Source: Effrenium voratum
Lineage: Eukaryota > Sar > Dinophyceae > Suessiales > Symbiodiniaceae
Length of the DNA stretch: 64,000 nucleotides
Assembly: GCA_963377175.1 (NCBI GenBank)
Contig: CAUJNA010001868.1
Location: 883,380-947,379 of the forward strand
Reading direction: 5' to 3'
This document shows positions 42,620 through 52,041 of this stretch, in pieces. The notes beneath the pieces were generated by a model. That model saw only the letters and a list, made by a program, of their open reading frames with translations. It was not told where the DNA came from and did no database searches. Positions within the stretch are counted from its first letter, which is position 1. The number at the start of each line of letters is the position of its first letter. The translations under genes were made by a program, and so were the position numbers.

Positions 42620-44126
42620 GGTGGCTTGCCCCGCCCCACCCCCCCTCCTCCCAAGCCCATCAATGATTGACGTTGTTGCGTTTGCTTGCGCGGGTTCGGT
42701 GGCTTGCCCCGCCCGGCCCCCTTAAACAAATCCTTTCGCTGGTTTTGGCGGCATGCCCCATCCAGCAATAGGGTGCCCAGCTCCCCCTTCCTCCAAAGTG
42801 AAGCCCGCCAACGATTGAAGTTGTTGCATGTGCTTGTGCTTGCGGGTTTGGTGGCTTGCCCCGCCCGGCCCCTACGCCTTCTGCAAGCAAGAGGGAACAC
42901 GTCTCACACCAAAAGAGTCTCACAGGAAAGCTGTGAGCTGACGAACGGACATGCGTGATGCGACGCAAGAGCCGCCCAAGTCGTATGTTTCTTGCGGATC
43001 ATATTTTTCAAGCGGATAGATGTGTTTTTGCAGAGCAGATATGCTTGTTGCGGTGTGCGCTTGCGGGTTCGGTGGCTTGCCCCGCCCGGCGCCCACAATG
43101 ACTTACGCTGTTTTCGGTGGCATGCCCCATCCAGCAGTAAGGATTCAGAAGGGGCGCTTCTGAAACCGCCCTTTTCCGGAAGCGTTCTCAGAAAGGCTTT
43201 CGTGTGTAAGGGCGGCTCGAAAAACAAGACTTTCGTGGGAAGTCTGCCTGCAAGCTGCGGGCGCGCGCATTGTTACTACCAGACTTTTAGTGGGGCCTGG
43301 CCCCACGCCAAATCTGGACTAGTGACCTTAAAGTTTTCCTGATTGTGCGGTTACACAGACTCAATGGCGACAGCTCAGAAGGCAGTTGTTTTCTATTGCT
43401 TCCAAGGTTTGGTCACTGCGGCCCGCTTGCAAAACCATCCGTGCTTGGCAAGTCAAGACGCGCTGTGTTCGCTTGGCGGCTCTTAGACAAGTTAGCAGGC
43501 GCGGCCGTGTTTTGGTGGCTTGCCCCATCACTGGCGTGAAAGCTGCAGCCATGTCGATTGCGCTCGTTGCTGGCGTCATCGTAGGTTTCTTCATGGGCGT
43601 GGTTGTGCCAATTGGCGGGAAGGGCCTCAAAGGCGGCAGCGCGGCGGGCAAGGGTCAGACTGACGAGCAAGGCAGCCGCAGCAGCGACGGCGTTGGCGGC
43701 TTACCTCAGCCTGGAAAATAGTCTTCACATGAATGTCGTGCGGCAGTACCTCTTCGGCCGCTTGTGGGCACACATGCAGAGCCCAAGCAGTCAGCATTAC
43801 GCTGCAGAGCTGCGCGACGCTCTGCAGGCCAGTGCTTTGTTTTACGCACAGACGCAGTGTTTATTCTGCTGCTTTAATATTTCAAACCAGTCTGAAACCA
43901 AGTGGTCTCGCCGTGCCTGCCAACCACGACGCAGGCGGACAGCCAGCCGAGGAACAGGACGACGACCCCACGGACAGGGAGCCCAACTGAGCCGCAACGC
44001 TGGCTTTTGCGCGCTCTGCCGCGTAAGTTTGTGAGTTTGGTAACCAGGATGTGGCTCAGGCGGCGTGCCCCGGCCCGCGTTGGTGGCTTGCCCCAGCACA
44101 TTGGATTTGTGTCGGCGGCGTGCCCC
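42620..44126 (+). repeat. Subterminal motif array, left side of FB2
   Basis: GGYGGCNTGCCCC starts at 42620, 42698, 42747, 42850, 43071, 43116 (left arm) and 43514, 44059, 44082, 44114 (inner region). All are in the same orientation. Likely transposase-binding sites by analogy with subterminal repeats of hAT-type elements. Confidence 0.75.
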
Positions 44127-44306
44127 CGCTGCTGCTGCAGAGAGATGTCAAACGCAGATCGAACGGTGCTTAAAACATGCGGCCAGCCAAGGACATTGAA
44201 TCAGGACGTCCGGCGTCATGAAGTGCTGAGGATCAAGGGTTGCCGAGAGACAGTCCGGTCACGTCCATCACATGACACGTACGCTCGCCCGATCAGCTTG
44301 GTCCGC

Positions 44307-44330
44307 GGAAAAAAACTTAAGTTTTTTTCC
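44307..44330. repeat. 24-bp perfect palindrome
   Basis: GGAAAAAAAC then TTAA-centred complement, flanked by pairing GGTC and GACC. A shorter AAACTTAAGTTT variant is at 44549-44562. Confidence 0.85.
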
Positions 44331-44606
44331 ACAGACCCTTTTGTCCAGACAGTCTCCGGTTTCCATAAGTTGTCTCCACAAACCACAGCGCTGCGGACCG
44401 TCGAGTGGACTACAATTCTTGGATTTCGGGGAACGCAAAATTCCCGGTGTTCGAACGTTTCTAGTTCTTTGGACAGTCCACAGCGCTGCGGCTTGTTGAG
44501 TCGACCTTCGGATTCCAGAGGCCCTCTGGACAGGAACTTCGTGCGTAAACTTAAGTTTTTTTTCGCAAGCGCCCTCTGGACAGAGCTCTGGCCCAAGCTG
44601 CCCGGA

Positions 44607-45517
44607 ATGTCCGCGCAGAGCGCATGGGCCCGCTTTGGCAGGCGGTGGACCGAGCAGTTCCCGTGGCTGGAGGCTGTGCAGTGGGACACAGGCGACTTCT
44701 CCGTCAGCTGTGCTGCCTGCAAAGCTTGTGTGTCAGCGGAGTTTCGAACCATTGCTTCATTGCAGGTCAGCCACTTCCGAGACCATGAGAAAACCAAACG
44801 GCGCCAGGCCGCAGCATCAAATGAAGACATCCGACTGCGTCTGATGGCCCCATCTCTCGAAGAGTTCATCGCAGTTCTGCGAGCTACACGCAAGGGAAAA
44901 GATGGCGGTGATGATGGGATTGCCTGGTCCGGCGGCAAGATCCTTCGCCGCCGAGCCCAGAAGCTCAAGTTTTGCTTGGCCGAGTCGCTGCGGGCTCGCA
45001 CGCGACAAACGCTCAACGCTGCCTCCTGCGTCACTGTGCACTCGGACTGCTCAAAGACGATCCTTGTCTTGCGAGGGCAAACGTGCGCAGAGGATTTGCG
45101 TCCTCAGCACATGCTTCTGGGCGCACGGAAGCTGCATGACTTCTCTGCGGTCGGAGTTGCCACGGCTGTTGTGCATTTGCTTCATGATTTGGCCACCCCT
45201 TTTGCTGGTGCAGAAGAAATCAAGGACTGCCTGAAGCCAACTGTGCCAGCTCAGGTGGCTTGTCCCCAGCTGGACGCAGTTGCGTTTCAGCAGTGGCTTG
45301 GGCGCGTTGAGGTGTTCAACGCCGACGCAGCAGCCGACGAGCAGCTGGCGGGACAGCTCTTGTCGTCGGAGCACGAAGCTTTTGCTCAGCTATACTGCGA
45401 TTTTTGGCAGACATGGACACGGGCACGCTGCAAGTCTTTCCGAACCTGAAGTTTGTAAACCAAGACAAGCCCCACGCAGCCCGCAGGACCCTTTTTTTGT
45501 TTGTGGCCACGGCCTAG
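44607..45517 (+). pseudogene. Dinoflagellate transposase-like gene, frameshifted
   Basis: The recognisable part begins at ATG 44607 (MSAQSAWARFGRRWTEQFPW). A zinc-finger-like segment follows (CAACKACVS, later HFRDHEKTKRR), then a central region (LHDFSAVGVATAVVHLLHD) and FNADAAADEQLAG, ending at a stop at 45449. The expected continuation, LQVFPNLKFVNQDKPHAARR, lies in another frame at 45428-45490, so a frameshift or unspliced intron separates them; that frame ends at 45517. From memory this order matches a family common in dinoflagellate genomes; the link to hAT/BED transposases is inferred. Upstream sequence back to 43902 is open but unrecognised. Confidence 0.6.
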
Positions 45518-46007
45518 CTCCACCAAGGTTTGAAAAAGACTGGCCAGTTGCTGCGTGTCCAGAGCTTCCCTTCCAACGGGTGGAGCTTTTTTCTTTTTTG
45601 ATAGGCAGGCGTCTAAATGCGTTTGACCACAGAACTTTACAGTCTGACAGTGGCTTCTTAAGGGCCGACATTGCTCAAGATCCACTTCCTCACGGCGAGC
45701 TGTGTGGCACTTGTTCTTCACGTCCTTCTTGGCTCTGCACTTCTTGTAGGAGCAAAGCTGCTTCACTGCGCTGCCTTTTTTGCGAGCAGGCCCCCGTGCC
45801 ATTGGTAGACTTTCTCACGCTATTTCCCTTCTACGGGCAGTTCAACATGTCAGAGCCGAAATTTCAAAAAACCAAACAAGACTTGCAGGCAGACTTCCCA
45901 CGAAAGTCTTGTTTTTCGAGCCGCCCTTACACACGAAAGCCTTTCTGAGAACGCTTCCGGAAAAGGGCGGTTTCAGAAGCGCCCCTTCTGAATCCTTACT
46001 GCTGGAT

Positions 46008-46516
46008 GGGGCATGCCACCGAAACCAGCGTAAGTCATTGTGGGCGCCGGGCGGGGCAAGCCACCGAACCCGCAAGCGCACACCGCAACAAGCATATCTG
46101 CTCTGCAAAAACACATCTATCCGCTTGAAAAATATGATCCGCAAGAAACATACGACTTGGGCGGCTCTTGCGTCGCATCACGCATGTCCGTTCGTCAGCT
46201 CACAGCTTTCCTGTGAGACTCTTTTGCCCTGAGACGCCTTCCCTCTTGCTTGCAGAAGGCGTAGGGGCCGGGCGGGGCAAGCCACCGAACCCGCAAGCAC
46301 AAGCACATGCAACAACTTCAATCGTTGGCGGGCTTCACTTTGGAGGAAGGGGGAGCTGGGCACCCTATTGCTGGATGGGGCATGCCGCCAAAACCAGCGA
46401 AAGGATTTGTTTAAGGGGGCCGGGCGGGGCAAGCCACCGAACCCGCGCAAGCAAACGCAACAACGTCAATCATTGATGGGCTTGGGAGGAGGGGGGGTGG
46501 GGCGGGGCAAGCCACC
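46008..46516 (-). repeat. Subterminal motif array, right side of FB2
   Basis: The complement GGGGCANGCCRCC starts at 46008, 46053, 46274, 46377, 46426 and 46504, mirroring the left arm. Confidence 0.8.
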
Positions 46517-46879
46517 GAGCCCTCAAACAACAAACGAGATGAAAAAAGATAATTCCGTTCCGACTCTCCGAAGGCGAGCAGCCAGCGAAAAACGATGCTG
46601 CAGGAATCAAGCCTTTCGCAACAACGGGCACACAGGTGCATTATTATTGTCCCGTCCTGCCCCCCCCTTCCCACCGAAAAACAACTTGAAACCCAAACAA
46701 TTAACTTCTCTAAAGTCAACCTCAGCGACATAAATCGAGCAACAAATGCCCGCGAAAAACTGGAAAAATGCAAAATGCAAAAAACAACTTTAAAAACATG
46801 AACAATTGCCAGTTCAGCTTCCAGTTGCATCCCACGCCGGTCCCCTCTGCAGGAGGCTGGGACGGGAGGCAGAGGGTCG

Positions 46880-47245
46880 GCGGATTTCCACCCTTTTGCT
46901 TCTAAGGCCTTTTCCCACCCTCAGTTCTTCTCCCTTTTCCTCCCAAAGATCTTTCCCCCCCCCTTTCCTCCCTAAGTCCTTTTCCCTGAGTTCGTCTCCC
47001 TTTGCCTCCCTAAGATCTTTCCCGCTTAAGATCCTTTCCCCCGTTTCCCCCCTAAGGCCTTCTCTTCCCAAAGTCTTTTTCCCCCTTTCCCGTTTGAGAT
47101 CCTGTCCCCGGCCTGTTCCCCCCAAGAAAGATTTCCCTTTTCCTCCCAAAGACCTTTTCCTTCCTTTCCCCCTTAAGGCATTTTTTCCCCGGATCTTCTC
47201 CCTTTCCTCCCTGAGATCTTTCCCCCCCTTTCGCTGTCCCTTTCC
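46880..47245. repeat. Second pyrimidine-rich repeat block
   Basis: Same phrases as 38210-40895 (CCTAAGGCC, CCTCCCTAAGATCTTTCCC) in the same orientation, just right of FB2. Confidence 0.85.
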
Positions 47246-47375
47246 CCCCTTCATTTCCTTCACCAGCATGGGCAACATCCCCAGCATCACTTGCATCATC
47301 CGCATCCTTGGCAGGCGCTGATGCGGATGATGCAGGTGATGCTGGCGATGTGCCGCTGGAGCTGCTGAGGATGCG

Positions 47376-47440
47376 AAAGCGCACCCGGGGGGAATCGAAC
47401 ACCCCAATGTTTTTGACAAACTGAGTTGCGGAAGCCCGCG
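47376..47440 (-). other. tRNA-like remnant
   Basis: On the minus strand GTGTTCGATTCCCCCCGGG matches a T-arm/B-box, preceded by GCAACTCAGTTTG, which resembles an A-box. The span is only about 63 nt and an anticodon arm is not evident, so a tRNA pseudogene or tRNA-derived repeat head is more likely than a working tRNA. Confidence 0.3.
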
Positions 47441-47444
47441 CAAT

Positions 47445-48660
47445 GAACAGATTTAGTGAAGCGACTTCGAATTACCGCGTGGTACGTGGACCCCCCCCCT
47501 CGCAATAGTCTGAAATGGTGCCTCTGGGGAGGGGTTAGGGGAGGGGTAACAGGTAAAGAGGTAAGGAGCATTTTTTGTGTCCAACACGCCGTCTGTTGTC
47601 GGCGGATTTGCCTCGACCTGTGAGCCTTCCCAGCTTGGCAGGCTGCAACCTGGCTTTGGACGAGGCGGGGCTTGTCACACATTGGGCTTGTTTCTTACGC
47701 CCCACATGGTTCCTATTGTCCAGCCAGGTTTCCCTAGAAATATTCCAGACATGGCATGCCAGACATATTCCCGGTGTCCCTGGCATGTCAGAATATTCCA
47801 CAAATATTCCAGTGTACAATGGTTCCTTATGTCCACCAATATTCGTGCAAGCCCAGTCCCTTACACTGGGGTTCCCTGAGCCAGGGTTCGACTTGCTTCG
47901 CTTGAATATCCAGCGGTCCACTTGGAGACATGCCCGCATCAGGCTTCACCTGAAACCCAAGGCTGAGTTCGAGTAGCTGCTTATCATGGGGGCTGGGGGG
48001 AGGGAGGGGAGGGGAGGGAGCCCAAATAAGCCCTCAATAAGGCCTTAATAAGGGTTTTGTTGGGCTCCCTCCCCCTCCCCATTCCTGCCCCCCAGCCCCC
48101 ATGAGCTTAGTGAGTGGGTAATAACCCGGACAAAGCCACCCACATGTAATTCAAGCGCGTGTTTGTGAGTCATCGAGGGCTAGAAGTTCTACCTCGGATT
48201 GCTCACTAGTTGCGCCACGTGGCTGTGGCTCAAAAAACCGGAATTCCAAAATGGCTTGCCCTGGTAAGTGAAAACATGGACCAAAACCTGCGGTTTGCCC
48301 TCCGAGCCTTTCATTCCAAGTACCCTGCAACCGCCTCGCGAACGTTCGCCCCTGAGGATGCTCAGTCGCCCTGCCTCACGACGCCCTCTGCTTCTGAAGC
48401 ATCCAGGCCGAAGGGTGGAAGGATTCGCGGATTCATTGACGGGGATCGATCGCATGGGGATCGCACCAGCAAGCAGAATCCGGGCGGAGGCAGAGGCGGA
48501 AAGGCCATCTCGAGAATGCACAGCTTGTGCAGGTGTTTCGATTCACCTTGTCTTTGGGTAGACTGAAAAGCTTCCTGGGCTCCCACAAAGACCATCCAAA
48601 AGTTACCCAGGTGTTGCCCCCAACAAGGCATAATATATATATATATATATATGTTTTGAA
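47445..48660. other. Intergenic region with ambiguous exon candidates
   Basis: 47880-47975 (GFDLLRLNIQRSTWRHARIR) and 48400-48530 (frames RIRGFIDGDRSHGDRTSKQ or GFADSLTGIDRMGIAPAS) look coding but cannot be resolved. 47985-48100 is an imperfect inverted G-run/C-run unit similar to 52065-52160. 48630-48655 is (TA)n. Confidence 0.35.
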
Positions 48661-48671
48661 ATATTGACGTG

Positions 48672-49559
48672 ATGCATGACTTGATTCACAAGTTTGCTTG
48701 CGCTTTGTTCAAGTCCCGCTGGTCCGGGCTGCCCTTGTGGGCCTACTTTGGGGTCGAAGCGCAACAAGAGGTGAGTCATCAAAACCCGGGTAGATGAAGG
48801 TTAGCAAGGGACAATCCCAGCCATAAATAGCTGCGGATCTCCGCCTTCTTATTTCTTTAAGTTAAGTGGTTCTGGGATTACGACCATTTGACCGAGTTTT
48901 GATTGTGACTCAGGTGATGGTGTTTCCCAAACAGGCACCCTCCTCTTGCTCAAATGTCGGCTGGCCCCGAACCAGGCTGAATCATCCTTTTCTTCGACGG
49001 TCCCTCTGCTTCCGTTTTGATAGTTGCATCATCTTACGGAAGCGGGGAACACAAGCGCTTCTCTGTGGCTCAGTCTGGCTGCTTTGGCCAATCCCACCGG
49101 GCGTTCGGGTGGAAACACTGCTGTTCAGACAACCATGGCAGGTTCCTATTGTTCGGGCTTTTTCTGCTTCGGTTGGACATCGGTATCAGACTCTAGCACA
49201 GTACCTGGTCAGGGAACCAAAAAGAAAGCCAACATGTCTGAAGTCGCACTACTTTGACACATGTCCATGAACGTTGAACCAAACGTACATACCTCCACAG
49301 GGCTCCTTAAAAGATCTCCATGTTGCAACCATTTGAAACATGTTGTTTTTTCAACACCAAGATAAAGTGGGAAACCCACCAGAAAACAAGTTGCAATGTT
49401 CAGGTGTATCCATTGTACAGATCCCTGCTCCGCACCTGGGTGTTTCAGCTCCGAAGCGACTCCGTCAGGACCGGCTTGCCTGCGGCATCCCCAGTCGAGC
49501 AGCACGGATTCTCTGAACACTCTGAGGATGGGGCAGTCCCAACACATCCATTTGCTTAA
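48672..49559 (+). CDS. Four-exon gene of unknown function, intron 1 is an M1 element
   Basis: Exons 48672-48770, 48914-48934, 49142-49207 and 49404-49559 all join in phase 0, giving 113 residues. ATG 48672 is chosen because an in-frame stop lies just upstream with no acceptor between. Exon 1 encodes MHDLIHKFACALFKSRWSG then LPLWAYFGVEAQQE; exon 2 VMVFPKQ; exon 3 VPIVRAFSASVGHRYQTLAQ then YL; exon 4 VYPLYRSLLRTWVFQLRSDS to HPFA and TAA. Intron 1 (48771-48913) is exactly an M1 element with its AGGT target duplication; intron 2 starts GC, intron 3 GT. No domain is recognised. Confidence 0.65.
48771..48913 (+). repeat. M1 element acting as a whole intron
   Basis: Starts GTGAGTCATCAAAACCCGGG, a strong donor, and ends TTTTGATTGTGACTCAG. 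Target duplication AGGT is on both sides (AAGAGGT and CTCAGGT). Removing GT..AG restores the uninterrupted sequence exactly and keeps frame. Confidence 0.8.
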
Positions 49560-50164
49560 GTGTTTGTTTTGTAAAAAAAAAAGAGCTTACTGGTTTTAAA
49601 GGGAATATATGACTATTGGACATATTTGTATTTTATTATTTTGTTTCGGGGGGCTGAAGCAAATGAAAGAGTAAGATAGGTGGACCCCGGGAGGCGAATG
49701 GGCTTGGAATTCATTTCCCCTTCCAGGCATCAGCACCCGACAAACAGTCGGCAAACGGGGCAGCCGGCTCCGGAGGGAACAGCCCCCGGTGCTTTTTTGA
49801 GAGACATCCCTCAGGCCTGGGTTGGCCGCTGCAGGCGTGGGAGTTTGCCTGAAAAGTCGCCTGGGAAACTAGAGGGTCCCCTTGCGCAGACATGCCGTCC
49901 GTTTGTTTTCCCCCTTAGATGGATACCTCGGCAGATTTCCTTTTTCTTTTTCCTTAGATGGATACCTCAGTACAGCTTCTTTGTTTTTTTTGTGCGACCT
50001 GAGCAACCTGTGCAGGTCTGCATCTTCAGAGATGAACTTTTTCCCGGACAGCATGCGCGGAGTCTCGGATTGAGCAGAAGCTATGGAAGCTTGGAGGCTC
50101 GTGCTTTCTCCATTTTCATCTTGGGAAGGGTTCCCGCTAACAAGTTGCTTAAGCCATCGGCCTC
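49560..50164. other. Spacer, no gene assigned
   Basis: An open frame at 49680-50168 exists but has no splice or composition support. 49915-49980 has a short direct repeat (CTTAGATGGATACCTC twice). Confidence 0.3.
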
Positions 50165-50417
50165 CTAATCCGCTTCCACCTAGTTGATGGTTTGGATTGG
50201 TGGTTTGGTGGTGGATGGGTTTCCCATTTACCCGCGAGAAAGGGCTAAACTCCAATCCAGTTCCCACCAATCCAATCCAGACCAATTAGAACTGGGTGAA
50301 TTATAACGACCTCACGCGACCTCACCCCAAATTGTGGTTTATGTAGGGAATCGCCCCCCAACCACCGCGAGTTTCAGGCTAGTGAAATATTCTAGTTCAC
50401 CCAGATTAGAAGGAAGC
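50165..50417 (+). repeat. M5 element interrupted by an M3 element
   Basis: M5 left end CGCTTCCACCTAGTTGATGG; M3 (50292-50406, CTGGGTGAATTATAACGACC to TTCACCCAG) is inserted near the M5 right end with ATTAGAA duplicated on both sides; M5 then ends AGGAAGCTGAG. Confidence 0.75.
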
Positions 50418-50532
50418 TGAGCCTAAAACAAGTCCAAATCCAGTTCCCAATCAAAACCAACTCCAAATCCAGCTCCCACCAAGAAAGAAGCTGTTCCTAC
50501 CTTGTAAACCAAACAAAGAGCTCCTTGAAATC

Positions 50533-51098
50533 ATGGCTCAATGGCCGAAGCCAATGGCCTACAGGCCCGCAACCCCGCGCAAGAGCGAAGGCGCGGGCAC
50601 AAGGATTTTGAAGGACGCGGTGGTTTGTTGCGTCAGCGAAGAAAAAAGAATGCACACAAAAAATGAAGCAACTTCCAGGTATTTGGGGCTGTCAATTTTG
50701 GGCCAGACAGCAAACCATGATGCGGTGGCTCCCGGAAAGTTCGCGGACATGGTCAATCAGCTTCGTGGTACTTATTTGGAGGATCACGGGTCACAAGCAC
50801 TCCGCAGCAACTTGCAGGCAAATACCAACATTGCCAGGCTCAGCTTACCTTTTTCGCTGTTTACCTTTTGGTTTCCCTTCATGTTCCTTTTGAAGTCAAC
50901 TTGTTGGCCGGGGCTGGGGCCCCGGCCGCGTTTAGTTTGAGCTTTTGCCAGGGGTGCCTTTGTTGCCGCTTCACAAAGAAGGCAGGGGCTGCGTGCCAGG
51001 GGTGCCAGGGGAAGACGGGAGCCATGTCTCTTGTGAAGGAATTTCCCATGTCCCTCGAGCACGCAAGCATTTTGAGAGCCGGCAAGCGTGGAAGCTGA
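50533..51098 (+). CDS. Two-exon gene, zinc-ribbon-like C-terminus
   Basis: Exon 50533-50817 starts at ATG (MAQWPKPMAYRPATPRKSEG), includes HDAVAPGKFADMVNQLRGT and LEDHGSQALRSNLQ, and ends CTTGCAG before GC. Exon 50952-51098 follows CTTTTGCCAG in phase, encodes GCLCCRFTKKAGAACQGCQG then MSLVKEFPMSLEHASILRAG, and stops at TGA. Total 143 residues. The C-x-C-C...C-x2-C pattern could bind metal. No family recognised. The first exon may itself contain an unseen intron (CTTCCAG then GTATTT at about 50681). Confidence 0.5.
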
Positions 51099-51686
51099 TT
51101 TGGGGAGAGACTCCGATGTATTGACCTGCACGTTCCTGCACTGCGGGCGAAAATTTCCTCCAAGCATACCTGCGAGACATACCTTCAAGATCAACGAGCA
51201 TGGATTAATGCATTAATGAGAAGCAGCCAGATTGTATATGATATTGTGCAATCGCCCTGGAATTGGAAGCCCAATCACAGCTGGCGCACGAATCACTGAA
51301 GTGTCAGTGGACATTTAATGGTGTGCAGTGTTGCTACACACAAAAACTGCTTGCCGGGCGTGCTTATCAAGGGCCCATCATGATGAATCCGAGTGAGCAA
51401 CAACTGGGATGAGTAGCAGTCATTGCCTCGTTCCCCGAGAATCAGCTCCTGGTTCAACTCGATTCTCCCGGAAAGCTTCTCAGAAACTTGTAAAGGTGGG
51501 GGGGTTTTGGGGTCCTTCAAAGAACCATTATTGTTGCAAGGGGGGAGCGCTCGCGGGCGCAGCCAATTACTCCACCAACATCACCAACCCCAGGGGCTGC
51601 CCAAAGGAGATTCCCAACAAGATGCGGCTTTGATTCCTCAAACAGATGTGGTTGTTTGTTTTGTTTGGGGGTCCTTCTGTTCATTG

Positions 51687-51818
51687 GAGCCACAATCAAA
51701 ACCTGGGTATAGATGAAAGGTTAGTAAGGGACAACCATAAACAGGTTTCTGCGGCGCCTTAACTCTTTTTCTGGTTTCGGGTTCGCTATGTTGGTACCCC
51801 TCAGTTTTTGACTTATGA
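51687..51818 (+). repeat. M1 element copy, degenerate right end
   Basis: GAGCCACAATCAAAACCTGG then GGTTAGTAAGGGACAA; the right end decays after CTCAGTTTTTGACTTATGA. Confidence 0.6.
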
Positions 51819-51920
51819 CGCACCTGCTGTGTGTTTGGGGGGAACTCCAAACAGGTCCCTGAACCATCCCCAAAGTTTTTTTCGTTTTTTTGGAGGGGCC
51901 CAAGAACTGGCGGTTTCTGA

Positions 51921-52041
51921 GAGTGGCGCTCAATACCGCCCAACGGCGTCGGGCCAGGGCCGGCACCCACTTCTCGGGCCGGCGCTAGCCCTCGGCCACG
52001 CCGAGCTGGCTGGAGCTTGTTTTGAGTGTCGAAAGCCGGGC
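51921..52041 (+). CDS. Candidate exon, unknown
   Basis: Between a GTTTCTGAG acceptor-like and a GGCGAG/GTTCAG donor-like site the frame reads SGAQYRPTASGQGRH then GHAELAGACFECRKPGE. Weak evidence. Confidence 0.25.

Larger units (their letters stand above)
42325..46815. mobile_element. Foldback transposon FB2 with transposase-like gene
   Basis: Inverted arms of about 0.93 kb (42325-43257 and 45883-46815) differ at only a few sites. The outer match ends at CTTTAAAAACAT and its complement. The 2.6 kb centre carries a broken transposase-like gene. Arms and inner left flank hold regularly repeated GGYGGCNTGCCCC motifs pointing inward. The target duplication is not clear. The element lies between a long pyrimidine array on its left and a shorter block of the same repeat on its right. 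Confidence 0.85.

Noticed and set aside
44413..44425. ATTCTTGGATTT, a phrase found in 18S rRNA
   Set aside because: Only a dozen bases match; flanking sequence is unrelated to rRNA.
44216..45034. Antisense frame of 272 residues in FB2
   Set aside because: Lies opposite the transposase-like frame, which carries the recognisable motifs.
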